Part shown: one piece after another, positions 6,142-13,771 of the stretch
How positions within the stretch are numbered: position 1 is the stretch's first letter
Layout of the letters: each line of letters begins with the position of its first letter
From: an uncultured Lachnospiraceae bacterium
GTDB lineage: Bacteria > Bacillota > Clostridia > Lachnospirales > Lachnospiraceae
Direction: 5' to 3'
Length of the DNA: 16,093 nucleotides
Assembly: GCA_947177465.1 (NCBI GenBank)
Contig: CAMWUP010000014.1
Coordinates: forward strand, 1 to 16,093
The notes under the pieces: generated by a model
What the model was told of the DNA's origin: nothing
The model's database searches: none
Seen by the model: the letters and a program-made list of their open reading frames with translations, nothing else
Made by a program: the position numbers and the translations under genes

Positions 6142-8070
6142 GTGGCTGAAATGTTGGGAAAGTATTCCGAAGGTGAAGACTATAAAGTAGTAGCAGTTAT
6201 TCTAGCTGGTTTTTTTTATGACGAGCAGACAAGAATGATTAAGAGAGTGGTGGCCGAAGCTGTGAGCCGCCATTATAAGGTGGTATTTTTTTCAACGCTT
6301 TCCGACTTTTTTTATAATGATTTAAATGCTGCGGGCGAGAAGAAAATCTTTGACGCTATCAGTGTTGAGAGGTATGACGCTATTGTCTTAATGTCGGAAA
6401 CCTTTAAAGAAGATACGGAACAGCTTGCGCTTGTGAAAAAAGCGAACAGCGTAGGAGTCCCTATTATAACCGTGGATAAAAGTTTTGACGGCTGCATCAA
6501 TCTTGCTTTTGACTATGGAGATGCTTTTCGTGAGGTCGTAAGACATATGGTAGAGGACCATGGATACCGTACCATCAATTTTATGGGTGGTATACCGGGA
6601 AACAGCTATTCGGAAGAGCGGCTGGCTGTTTTTAAGGAGGTTCTTTCCCAAAATCAGATACCCTATGAGCCGGAGCGGATTTACTGGGGATATTTCTGGG
6701 AGGATCCTACCGAGGTGGCAATGCAAAAGATGTTTGCCGACGCATTGCCAATGCCGGAGGCCATTATATGTGCAAATGATGCGATGGCGATGACTGTGTG
6801 TAAATGTCTGCAGGAAAAGGGGTATCGGGTTCCGGAGGATGTGGCGGTCAGTGGTTTTGACGGTATTGAGATGGAGAGGTATAATTATCCGCGCCTGACT
6901 ACCGGAATTCGGAATGTGGATGAATTTATTCATATGCTGTTTGACATTATTGCCACAGGCGAATACAAAAGCGACGAAAACGGAAAGGTTCTGATTTACA
7001 ATAAAATGCAGCTTGGCGGTTCCTGCGGCTGTACCAATCTGGAAGCCGTACATGTGACTTCGGAGATGGCCAAGCTGAAGGCAGAGTTGATTCAGCAGAT
7101 TGAGTATCAAGGCAACCTCAATCAGTTGATTGTCAATTTGGGGCACGCAGAAAGATTTACAGATATCATTGAGGCGATACCGGAGTATGCGAGTCCACTC
7201 CGATATAAGACTTTTTGGTTTTGTGCCAATACGGATTTAATAGAAGAGACGGAAATCAGCACACAGTCGCAGAAGCATGTATATATGGCGGACAATGCAA
7301 GCTACACAAGGAGCATGAATGTGCTGCGTTATTGCAATGATGGGGAGAAGCCGAAAACGGATTATTGGAAGAGTATGGAGTTTGGCGAGCTGATTCCCGA
7401 TAGAAAAAGGCAGCTTGAAGAAAATGATTTTCTTTTGGTGCTTACCATGCACATGAAGGGCAGGGCTGTCGGCTATACAGCAATTACGTTTGATTTGGAT
7501 TTATTCTGGTTTACGGCGTATGCCGCATTTATTACAAGCTTTCGTCAGCTTTTGGAAATGCAGAAAGCGCAGATGGAGTTAATGCGGGTCTATATGTGCG
7601 ACTTGCTGACCGGATTGTATAACAGAAATGGGTTTTATCAAAAAATCCAGACGCTGCTTCAGATGGCGGAAGAGATGGACATGACAGTGATATCCATGGA
7701 TATGGATGGGCTGAAGCATATTAATGATACTTACGGACATGCGGAAGGCGATGAAGCAATCAGCGCATTGGGAAGTATTATCAAAGCCAGTATCCATCAT
7801 GAGCTTGCGGCGAGGATAGGCGGAGATGAGTTTTTGATCGTCTTTGTCGGAAAAGATATTGAGGGACGAACAGAAGAAATCGTGGAGCTGGTGAATCGGG
7901 GAATCCGTTCCTACAATGAAACCAGTGGCAAGGTTTATGATATACACGCAAGCATCGGGGTCTGCACAAACCATGTGAAAAACCATACACTTGATGATTT
8001 CCTGAAAAAAGCAGACGATTTGATGTATGCGAAAAAGTATCTGAACAAGAAGGAAAGGGGAGATATTTAA
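6142..8070 (+). CDS. Diguanylate cyclase with LacI-type ligand-binding sensor domain
   Basis: A 642-residue cytoplasmic protein with no HTH and no membrane segment. Residues about 17-290 form a LacI/RbsB-like substrate-binding fold (VVAVILAGFFYDEQTRMI; CANDAMAMTVCKCLQEKGYRVPEDVAVSGFDG), closing with GGSCGC near 292-297, as in LacI-family sensors. About 180 residues of linker follow, then a GGDEF domain from D487 (DLLTGLYNRNGF), with DMDGLKHINDTYGH and an intact GGDEF at 560-564. It should make cyclic di-GMP from two GTP in response to a small ligand, possibly a sugar or nucleoside. The inhibitory RxxD site is missing (IHHE in its place), so product inhibition through that site is unlikely. 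The GTG start is supported by AGGAGG at 6125-6130, overlapping the fabK stop; an ATG at 6151 is the alternative. Ligand unknown. Confidence 0.88.
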   Translation: MAEMLGKYSEGEDYKVVAVILAGFFYDEQTRMIKRVVAEAVSRHYKVVFFSTLSDFFYNDLNAAGEKKIFDAISVERYDAIVLMSETFKEDTEQLALVKKANSVGVPIITVDKSFDGCINLAFDYGDAFREVVRHMVEDHGYRTINFMGGIPGNSYSEERLAVFKEVLSQNQIPYEPERIYWGYFWEDPTEVAMQKMFADALPMPEAIICANDAMAMTVCKCLQEKGYRVPEDVAVSGFDGIEMERYNYPRLTTGIRNVDEFIHMLFDIIATGEYKSDENGKVLIYNKMQLGGSCGCTNLEAVHVTSEMAKLKAELIQQIEYQGNLNQLIVNLGHAERFTDIIEAIPEYASPLRYKTFWFCANTDLIEETEISTQSQKHVYMADNASYTRSMNVLRYCNDGEKPKTDYWKSMEFGELIPDRKRQLEENDFLLVLTMHMKGRAVGYTAITFDLDLFWFTAYAAFITSFRQLLEMQKAQMELMRVYMCDLLTGLYNRNGFYQKIQTLLQMAEEMDMTVISMDMDGLKHINDTYGHAEGDEAISALGSIIKASIHHELAARIGGDEFLIVFVGKDIEGRTEEIVELVNRGIRSYNETSGKVYDIHASIGVCTNHVKNHTLDDFLKKADDLMYAKKYLNKKERGDI

Positions 8071-8091
8071 AAGGTGTGCCTCATATACATA
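8063..8091 (+). promoter_or_regulatory. Possible sigma-E-type (mother cell) promoter for spmA-spmB
   Basis: ATATT at 8063-8067 is followed after 14 bases by CATATACA (8082-8089), which loosely resembles the sigma-E pattern ATATT / CATACAnT. It overlaps the end of the cyclase gene and would start transcription some 25 bases before spmA. Spm genes are sporulation genes in Bacillus, so a separate promoter is plausible, but the match is partial. Confidence 0.25.
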
Positions 8092-8122
8092 ATATTAACA
8101 AACGGCGTGTAGATGAGGAAAT

Positions 8123-8797
8123 ATGCTGAATTATATCTGGGCCTTTATGATACTAATCGGCGTGGTGTATGCTGCCATTACCGGAAATATGGAGGCGGTA
8201 ACGGACGCGGCACTTGGCTCCGCAGGAGAGGCGGTGTCCTTGTGCATTACCATGGCGGGAGTCATGGCACTTTGGATGGGGTTAATGAGAATTGCAGAAA
8301 AATCAGGGTTGATTGCCGGACTTGCATCGGGTATTCAGCCCTTTTTGTCATTTATGTTTCCACGTATACCAAAAAAGCATGAATCAAGAAAATTTATTGC
8401 GACCAATTTTATTGCCAATATTTTAGGTCTGGGATGGGCATGTACACCAGCGGGCTTAAAAGCAATGGAAGAGCTGGCAAAACTGGAGGAGGAGAGAGGA
8501 AATCCCGCGTATCTTGATGACGGAGATAGAGCGGAGAGGGGAAAAGGGCGCATTGCAAGCAATGAAATGTGCACATTTTTGATTTTAAACACCTCATCGC
8601 TGCAGTTGATACCTGTCAACATGATTGTGTACAGAACGCAGTACGGAAGCGCTAATCCTGCGGCAGTTATTGCGCCGGCTATAATTGCAACTCTGTTTTC
8701 TACAATCATTGCGATTATTTACTGTAAAATAAAGGACAGAAAACCGATATGGAAAAAGCAGCAGGCGGGCAGGGAACGCTTTGGCAGGGGGAATTAA
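8123..8797 (+). CDS. spmA: Spore maturation protein A
   Basis: A 224-residue membrane protein of the SpmA family (nucleoside-recognition/Gate fold). In Bacillus subtilis, SpmA and SpmB are needed for proper dehydration of the spore core and thus heat resistance. Features seen: an N-terminal hydrophobic helix (LNYIWAFMILIGVVYAAITG), MALWMGLMRIAEKSGL, SFMFPRIPKKHESRKFIATN, NILGLGWACTPAGLKAMEEL, and a C-terminal TSSLQLIPVNMIVYR before the last membrane segment. About 5 hydrophobic segments. A weak GAGG lies 4 bases before the ATG. spmB follows after a single base. In Bacillus these genes lie with dacB; here they follow a diguanylate cyclase gene. The family assignment is secure. Confidence 0.93.
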   Translation: MLNYIWAFMILIGVVYAAITGNMEAVTDAALGSAGEAVSLCITMAGVMALWMGLMRIAEKSGLIAGLASGIQPFLSFMFPRIPKKHESRKFIATNFIANILGLGWACTPAGLKAMEELAKLEEERGNPAYLDDGDRAERGKGRIASNEMCTFLILNTSSLQLIPVNMIVYRTQYGSANPAAVIAPAIIATLFSTIIAIIYCKIKDRKPIWKKQQAGRERFGRGN

Positions 8798-8798
8798 A

Positions 8799-9329
8799 AT
8801 GGCAGGGTTTTTAGCAAATTTTTCTAATGTGATTATACCGGTGATTATCTTTTACATAGTGGCTTACGGACTGATAAACAAGGTTCAGGTATATGAGGAA
8901 TTTATCGGCGGCGCCAAGGAGGGCTTAAAGACGGTAGTGGGAATTCTGCCGACGCTTGTTGGGCTGATGGTGGGCGTCTGTGTACTGCGGGCATCGGGCT
9001 TTATGCAATTCTTAGGCGGGATTTTGGGAAGCTTTACGGAAAAGATAGGGATTCCGGCAGATATCGTCCCGCTGACACTGGTAAAAATGTTTTCTTCCTC
9101 AGCGGCAACGGGACTGGTGCTGGATATTTTCAAAACCCATGGGACGGATTCTTATATTGGTATGCTGACGTCCATACTGATGAGCTGTACGGAAACTATT
9201 TTTTATACTATGTCGGTTTATTTTTTAGCTGCTAAAGTGACCAAAACCCGATATACACTGGCCGGTGCCATTATCTCCATGCTGGCGGGACTACTGGCAA
9301 GTGTTGTACTGGCAGGCATGGTGGTCTGA
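8799..9329 (+). CDS. spmB: Spore maturation protein B
   Basis: A 176-residue membrane protein that pairs with SpmA. Seen features are a first membrane segment (FSNVIIPVIIFYIVAYGLI), VYEEFIGGAKEGLKTVVGILPTLV, a central GIPADIVPLTLVKMFSSSAATG, and THGTDSYIGMLTSILMSCTETIFYT, all characteristic of SpmB. About five hydrophobic segments. I use the ATG at 8799, one base after the spmA stop, with GGGGGA upstream; an in-frame TTG at 8781 would overlap spmA and add only six residues. The gene ends the plus-strand run, with a terminator structure immediately downstream. Together with SpmA it should act in a sporulation-stage membrane, but its biochemical activity is not established. Confidence 0.93.
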   Translation: MAGFLANFSNVIIPVIIFYIVAYGLINKVQVYEEFIGGAKEGLKTVVGILPTLVGLMVGVCVLRASGFMQFLGGILGSFTEKIGIPADIVPLTLVKMFSSSAATGLVLDIFKTHGTDSYIGMLTSILMSCTETIFYTMSVYFLAAKVTKTRYTLAGAIISMLAGLLASVVLAGMVV

Positions 9330-9331
9330 AG

Positions 9332-9396
9332 CGGCAGGACAGACGATAAAACCGATTCAAACAGTCGGTGCAAGTGATCAAGCTGCCGGTTTTTTT
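9332..9396 (+). terminator. Intrinsic terminator after spmB (plus strand)
   Basis: CGGCAG (9332-9337) can pair with CTGCCG (9383-9388), which is followed by G and seven T residues (9390-9396). An inner stem ACCGATT/AGTCGGT (9351-9369) makes the structure nested. Its right arm and T run lie inside the last codons of the convergent MFS gene. Confidence 0.7.
9345..9369 (-). terminator. Possible terminator for the convergent MFS gene (minus strand)
   Basis: Read on the minus strand, ACCGACT and AATCGGT (9369-9351) pair through seven positions, one of them a G-T pair, around GTTTG. TTTAT then follows. It lies 9 bases past the MFS stop codon. The T run is short, so efficiency is uncertain. Confidence 0.5.
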
Positions 9397-10553
9397 GTGT
9401 TGCGCAGGAGCAGTTCGTGCATAACCGTCATAAGCAGAAGAAGGAGCAGCAGGCAGACAGGAAGCAGCGCGATATGAATATAGTTGGCAATCAGTCCGAA
9501 CAGGGGAGGTGTGAGGCTGCTTCCTATATAGGCGAATGCCATCTGTACGCCGATGACTGCCTGCGATTTGTCCGCTCCGAAATGTACAGGGGTGGAGTGG
9601 ATGATACAGGGGTAAACCGGCGCGCAGCCGAGCCCTATCAGGACAAGCCCTGCAGGGGCGGCAATACCATCAAAAGGCAGAAGCAGAGTAATAATGCCCA
9701 GCAAAATAATGGCGGCGCCAAGCCGAATCATCTGTACATCATTGAATTTCAGCGTGAGAAAGCCGCTGAATGCCCTGCCAACGGTTATGCCGATATAGAA
9801 CAGGGCGGCGTATTCTGCGGCAGCTTCCGCCGTGTAGCCTCTAAAAAGCACCAGATAGCTGCCTGCCCAGAGTCCGGCAGTCTGCTCAAAGGCACAATAA
9901 CAGAAGAAGGTAATCAGAATTGCCTTAGCCCCGGGAATGGCGATAATCTGCTTTAGTGTCAAAGCTTTTTCTTTTTTTTCGTCCGCTGTCTCTGAAGTTG
10001 TCCCGGTACGTTTTTTCCAGAGCGGCAGGCTGAAAAACAGTATGATGGTCAGCGCGATTTGCAGCAAAGCGATGTAGCGGTAGCCCATATGCCAGCCTTT
10101 TCCACCCGTCAGTGCATAACCCATGATGTAAGGACCGACAGATGCGCCGAGGCCCCACATGCAGTGGAGCCAGCTCATGTGACGGCTTGCATAGTGAAGC
10201 GCGACATAATTGTTGAGGGAGGCGTCCACACTTCCGGCGCCCAGACCGTAGGGGATTGCCCAAAGGCAGAGCAGAGGAAAGGAATTGGTAATAGAAAAGC
10301 CAAAGAGCGCCAGAGCGGTCATCGCCACGCTGACTGCTGTGACCATTCCTGTCCCAAACCGGCGCGTCAGTCTGTCGCTCTGGAGGCTGGATATGATAGT
10401 GCCTGCAGAGATAATCATGGAGATGATTCCGGCGTAAGAGATTGGAACGCCAAATGCAATATACATGGACGGCCACGCTGAGCCGAGCAGCGCGTCCGGC
10501 AGTCCAAGGCTGATAAAGGATAAGTAGATTACAGCTAAAAGTAAGTGTATCAT
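9378..10553 (-). CDS. MFS transporter
   Basis: A 391-residue major facilitator superfamily permease with about 12 hydrophobic segments in two halves, joined by a basic loop (PLWKKRTGTTSETADEKKEK, near residues 176-195). The loop between segments 2 and 3 has SDRLTRRFG, the MFS motif A. The N-terminus (FISLGLPDALLGSAWPSMY) resembles a clostridial group of uncharacterised MFS proteins distantly related to sugar permeases. The substrate cannot be read from sequence. The minus-strand ATG is preceded by AGGAGG at 7 bases. It is convergent with spmB and divergent from the 615-residue propeller gene. Its last codons overlap the spmB terminator. There is no neighbouring pathway to suggest a substrate. 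Confidence 0.85.
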   Translation of the reverse strand: MIHLLLAVIYLSFISLGLPDALLGSAWPSMYIAFGVPISYAGIISMIISAGTIISSLQSDRLTRRFGTGMVTAVSVAMTALALFGFSITNSFPLLCLWAIPYGLGAGSVDASLNNYVALHYASRHMSWLHCMWGLGASVGPYIMGYALTGGKGWHMGYRYIALLQIALTIILFFSLPLWKKRTGTTSETADEKKEKALTLKQIIAIPGAKAILITFFCYCAFEQTAGLWAGSYLVLFRGYTAEAAAEYAALFYIGITVGRAFSGFLTLKFNDVQMIRLGAAIILLGIITLLLPFDGIAAPAGLVLIGLGCAPVYPCIIHSTPVHFGADKSQAVIGVQMAFAYIGSSLTPPLFGLIANYIHIALLPVCLLLLLLLMTVMHELLLRNTKKPAA

Positions 10554-10607
10554 AGAGATTCCTCCTGCATATTATGGCCAGTGGCATTAATTTTTTATTT
10601 GTGTAAT

Positions 10608-10624
10608 CAAGCAGTGAAAGCTTG
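10608..10624. promoter_or_regulatory. Small palindrome in the divergent promoter region
   Basis: CAAGC (10608-10612) and GCTTG (10620-10624) are inverted repeats around AGTGAAA, overlapping the proposed plus-strand -35. It could be an operator or an mRNA hairpin in the MFS leader. The match is short. Confidence 0.3.
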
Positions 10625-10651
10625 CGGTATATGACAATAAAGTCCTATAAT
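10622..10651 (+). promoter_or_regulatory. Putative promoter for the propeller/RsiV-like gene
   Basis: TATAAT at 10646-10651 is a perfect -10; the -35 candidate TTGCGG (10622-10627) is 18 bases upstream and only half matches the consensus. The leader to the ATG at 10743 would be about 85 bases. Confidence 0.4.
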
Positions 10652-10663
10652 TATGTATGGGAT

Positions 10664-10692
10664 ATTATAGTATAGTCAGTTCAATAAAACAA
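10664..10692 (-). promoter_or_regulatory. Putative promoter for the MFS gene
   Basis: On the minus strand TTGTTT (10692-10687) and TATAAT (10669-10664) are separated by 17 bases. Transcription would begin near 10657, leaving a leader of about 100 bases. It lies across from the plus-strand promoter, so that each transcript would run through the other promoter. Confidence 0.4.
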
Positions 10693-10742
10693 TGCAGTTA
10701 TGAAGATATTATGCGAAAAAAGCGGGGAGGTTAAACGAGCGG

Positions 10743-12590
10743 ATGGGTATCAAAAGAAAAAGAATCAATCAGGGTATGGGGATTTTGGCGGTGGCTGCCA
10801 TTGTCATCTGTAGTGCCTGCTTTGTGCATGGCGCGGCTGCGGCAGTGAAGGGCATGAAATATTCCGGCAGGAATAAAGTACGTCCGTATGTAACTACGCA
10901 GGACGCTTTTGTACAAGGGAATTCCGTAATATATGCAGACGGCTGGTATTATTATTGCAGCCAGCTTGATCATTATTATCTGTATCGGGCAAGGGAGGAC
11001 GGAACGGAACAAACTTTGCTTGCCAAAGTGATGACCTCAAATATCTATGTAGATGGAGATACGGTGTATTTTCTGAATAGAAACGATGATATGACGCTGT
11101 ATCGGGTTGGTACAGATGGCAGTGGCCTTTGCAGGATTTCGGATGTCTCTCTGCCTTATCTGAAAGTATGGGGGGACTATTTTTACTTGTCGCGTGCCGG
11201 AGAAGACAGTGCTGCCGGTTTGTATCGCATGAAGAAGGATGGGAGCGGTTTGGAACTGCTGATAGAGGGACATGTGCTGCAGTTTGTCACGGACGGGGAA
11301 AGGCTGACCTATATTTTGTCGGATAAGGAAGCGCGTAAGTATCTGCTGTATCGTGCCGATATGAATGGCGAAAACAGGTCTGCAATCTGGGAGCTTTCTT
11401 CTGAGAAAATAAGTTGGTTTAATATGCAGCTTACATCGGATTTTTTATACTGTGAGCAGAATGACGAAACAGGGCGGTTATATCGTCTTGATTTGGCGGA
11501 TGCCAAACCAGGGGAACAGATTGCGGTTCTTCCCGACGGGGACTGGCGGATTGCAAACGGAAGCATTTACTGTATGACGGAAGAAAAAAAGGATGGCATA
11601 CGCACGGTCAGATTGTACAGGCTGACAGAGGAAGAGCCGGATAGAGTGGTGGGAAAATGGGAAAGTGAAGAAGAAGGAGAAGAGACATCTGCCATGGATG
11701 GCTGGGAGCTGCTTTATGAAAGTACGGCACAGGGTAATAACAGTACAAACATCGTTTATTGGGAAGAACTTGCTTCTTTTTATGTAACTGGGAAGAATAT
11801 TTTTATTCGCGAGTTCCGGTCTGTGGAAGAGGGCGTTTTGTGGGTTGCGCTGGATGAAGAAATGCGGCCTTTCCTTTGGGAGGATTCACAGCAGGTACCC
11901 ATGGTGATGCCTGCAGTGAATCGGGAGTATGGGGAGCGCATTTCGGTGATAAGCAGTCTTTACAATCCTGAAGATTACAGTATGTATATGGCGGAGGATT
12001 TGACTTATGAAGACAGTTTTGACATTCATGGATACATATATGGTGAGTTTTCTATACGCCTGCCGCAGTTTAGGGAAGAAATAGAAGGATATCAAAAAAT
12101 AAACCGCTTTTTTCAGGAAAGATATGAATGGGCACTGGAAGAAAAAGAACGGTTTTATGAGGAAGATGCAGGTACCGGCTATTTTGAAGAGGTGGACTAT
12201 AACTACATGTATCTGGATGAGCACTATCTGACTGTATCGAATGGTTTGTACGGCTGGCTGGGAGGCGTCAGAGGGTTTCAGAAAGAAATGCCGGTAACTT
12301 TTGACAGGCAGAGCGGAGAAGTAATTGCGCTGGGAGATCTGTTTACCGTATCGGAGGAAGAAGCGCTGCTATGCCTGTTTGCTTCCATTTACAAATATAG
12401 GGAATGTTCGGAAACGGACAGCAGCCTTGATACAATATTATGGGATGCCTATGATATAACGCAGTTTTATCTGACAGAAGAGGGAATTGGTCTATACTAT
12501 GGGATACATACGATAGGTTCCGGAGCGGACAGAGACTTTTTGTTTGTTATCTCCTATGAAGCGGTTGCGGATATACTGCGGAGCCGTTAA
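10743..12590 (+). CDS. Membrane-anchored or exported propeller protein (DUF5050-like) with RsiV-like DUF3298 C-terminal region
   Basis: A 615-residue protein with a basic N-terminus (MGIKRKRINQ) and one hydrophobic segment at about residues 12-36, acting as signal anchor or signal peptide. The first half has at least six repeats marked by LYR followed by a DG-containing turn (LYRAREDG, LYRVGTDG, LYRMKKDG, LYRADMNG and two weaker ones), the pattern of DUF5050-type beta-propellers. From about residue 395 the chain resembles the DUF4163/DUF3298 region of RsiV and PdaC: INRFFQERYEWALEEK, then PVTFDRQSGEVIALGDLFT. In RsiV that region binds lysozyme outside the cell; here the role is unknown. GGGGAGGT stands 12 bases before the ATG, slightly far. 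It stands alone as a transcript and its stop shares bases with the convergent gene. Domain calls are from pattern recognition. Confidence 0.72.
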   Translation: MGIKRKRINQGMGILAVAAIVICSACFVHGAAAAVKGMKYSGRNKVRPYVTTQDAFVQGNSVIYADGWYYYCSQLDHYYLYRAREDGTEQTLLAKVMTSNIYVDGDTVYFLNRNDDMTLYRVGTDGSGLCRISDVSLPYLKVWGDYFYLSRAGEDSAAGLYRMKKDGSGLELLIEGHVLQFVTDGERLTYILSDKEARKYLLYRADMNGENRSAIWELSSEKISWFNMQLTSDFLYCEQNDETGRLYRLDLADAKPGEQIAVLPDGDWRIANGSIYCMTEEKKDGIRTVRLYRLTEEEPDRVVGKWESEEEGEETSAMDGWELLYESTAQGNNSTNIVYWEELASFYVTGKNIFIREFRSVEEGVLWVALDEEMRPFLWEDSQQVPMVMPAVNREYGERISVISSLYNPEDYSMYMAEDLTYEDSFDIHGYIYGEFSIRLPQFREEIEGYQKINRFFQERYEWALEEKERFYEEDAGTGYFEEVDYNYMYLDEHYLTVSNGLYGWLGGVRGFQKEMPVTFDRQSGEVIALGDLFTVSEEEALLCLFASIYKYRECSETDSSLDTILWDAYDITQFYLTEEGIGLYYGIHTIGSGADRDFLFVISYEAVADILRSR

Positions 12591-13534
12591 ATCAGTCCGA
12601 AGCTGCGCAGGACAAAGAGCCATAGCGTGATGGTCACTGCGCTGAAGAAGGTGGTTGCCACTACGACGCTGGAGGTCAGGGTTCCTTCATGCCCCATATT
12701 TTTTGCCATAATATAGCAGCTCACGGTGGTGGGAGCGCCGAGCATAATCAGGATTGCCACCATTTTTTCGTTCCGAAAGCCGAGCTGGGCAGCAAGAGGC
12801 AGGAAAAGAAGCGGCTGTATCAGCAGCTTAACGGTAGAGCAAAATATCGTAGGTTTTATTTGCTTCAAGGCTTTTTTTCCCTCAAAGCCTGCGCCAAGCC
12901 CAAGCAGGGCGAGGGGCGTTGCCAGAGAGGAAACGCTGTCTATGGACTTGCTTATGATAAAGGGAAAGCGGAGACCTGTGGCGGATACCGCCATGCCCAA
13001 CAGGATGCTGATGATGATGGGGTTGGTGAGGATGCCTTTTATGGATTTTAACAGTGCCTTTTTGCCCGAGGCTTCTCTGTGGGGACCTGTAAAGGAGAGA
13101 ATCAGCACGGCGGCAATGTTATACAGGGGTACGGTTCCGATTATCATAAGCGGCGCCATGCCTGCATTCCCGTAGATATTCTGGATGAAAGCGATGCCCA
13201 AAACGGCTGCGCTGCCTCGAAAGGATGCCTGTACAAACTCCCCTGTATGTGCTTTATCCTTGTAGAGAAAAGCTGTCAGAAGCCAAATAACGGTAATACA
13301 GAAAAGAGTCACAAAAAAGCAGTACAAGACATAGCGGGTATCCCAGACAGAATAAAAATCGGAGTCCGCGATATCCCGAAAGAGCAGTACCGGCAGTGTG
13401 ATTTTAAAGTTAAAGGAGTTTAGGGTGTTGACAAAGGGCTCGTCCACAACCTTAAGCCGTCGTAGAATATAGCCAAGCACCATCAGTAGAAATACGGGTA
13501 CGGTTGCGTTAAGGCTGAATATGAGGTTTTCCAT
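12587..13534 (-). CDS. AEC (auxin efflux carrier) family transporter
   Basis: A 315-residue membrane protein of the AEC family, which in bacteria includes malate and other organic-acid permeases. About ten hydrophobic segments are seen in two five-segment halves. Characteristic parts are FLLMVLGYILRRLKVVDEPFVNTLNSFNFKITLPVLLF in the first half, SFRGSAAVLGIAFIQNIYGNAG in the middle and LGAPTTVSCYIMAKNMGHE towards the end. The ATG at 13534 is preceded by AAAGGA at about 12 bases and starts the family's usual MENLIFSLN; a longer open frame to 13627 has no support. Its TAA overlaps the stop of the preceding plus-strand gene by 4 bases (TTAA). A strong promoter lies at 13612-13640. Substrate unknown. 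Confidence 0.88.
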   Translation of the reverse strand: MENLIFSLNATVPVFLLMVLGYILRRLKVVDEPFVNTLNSFNFKITLPVLLFRDIADSDFYSVWDTRYVLYCFFVTLFCITVIWLLTAFLYKDKAHTGEFVQASFRGSAAVLGIAFIQNIYGNAGMAPLMIIGTVPLYNIAAVLILSFTGPHREASGKKALLKSIKGILTNPIIISILLGMAVSATGLRFPFIISKSIDSVSSLATPLALLGLGAGFEGKKALKQIKPTIFCSTVKLLIQPLLFLPLAAQLGFRNEKMVAILIMLGAPTTVSCYIMAKNMGHEGTLTSSVVVATTFFSAVTITLWLFVLRSFGLI

Positions 13535-13611
13535 AAAATATGCACATCCTTTATATATGCCGTATGGGTTAGTCACCGTGGCTTGTGGGACTATGTTGGT
13601 TTCAAAGGTAA

Positions 13612-13640
13612 AGTATAGGACGGACAAGCTGGTTTGTCAA
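13612..13640 (-). promoter_or_regulatory. Sigma-A promoter for the AEC transporter gene
   Basis: On the minus strand TTGACA (13640-13635) and TATACT (13617-13612) are separated by exactly 17 bases. An imperfect palindrome, GACAA..TTGTC (13623-13638), overlaps the -35 and spacer and could be an operator. The leader is about 70 bases; I see no recognisable riboswitch in it. Confidence 0.8.
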
Positions 13641-13704
13641 TGAAAATGCGGCGCCTGCTCTGTGAGGGGATGACCGCCTTTCTTCCCACACTTTACCCAA
13701 AGGA

Positions 13705-13733
13705 TTGAAAAATGAAAAAAATCGCCTTATAAT
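13705..13733 (+). promoter_or_regulatory. Sigma-A promoter for the NimA-like/APH(6)-like fusion gene
   Basis: TTGAAA (13705-13710) and TATAAT (13728-13733) are separated by 17 bases. The expected start, near 13740, leaves a short leader before GGGAGGT (13759-13765). Confidence 0.75.
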
Positions 13734-13771
13734 TTGAGCTATATAGTTCGTGTTATACGGGAGGTATGGAT

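Noticed and set aside
6388..7146. A 252-residue open frame on the minus strand inside the cyclase gene
   Set aside because: It lies wholly opposite a gene with clear domains and has no family pattern; it is a shadow of codon use.
9417..9956. A 179-residue plus-strand frame opposite the MFS gene
   Set aside because: Antisense to a convincing membrane transporter, with Gln/Lys-rich composition typical of a shadow.
13535..13604. Possible riboswitch in the AEC transporter leader
   Set aside because: The leader is only about 70 bases and I recognise no conserved aptamer pattern or terminator/antiterminator pair.
13535..13627. Longer N-terminus of the AEC transporter
   Set aside because: The added residues have no family match and the ATG at 13534 begins the usual MENLIFSLN with a ribosome site.
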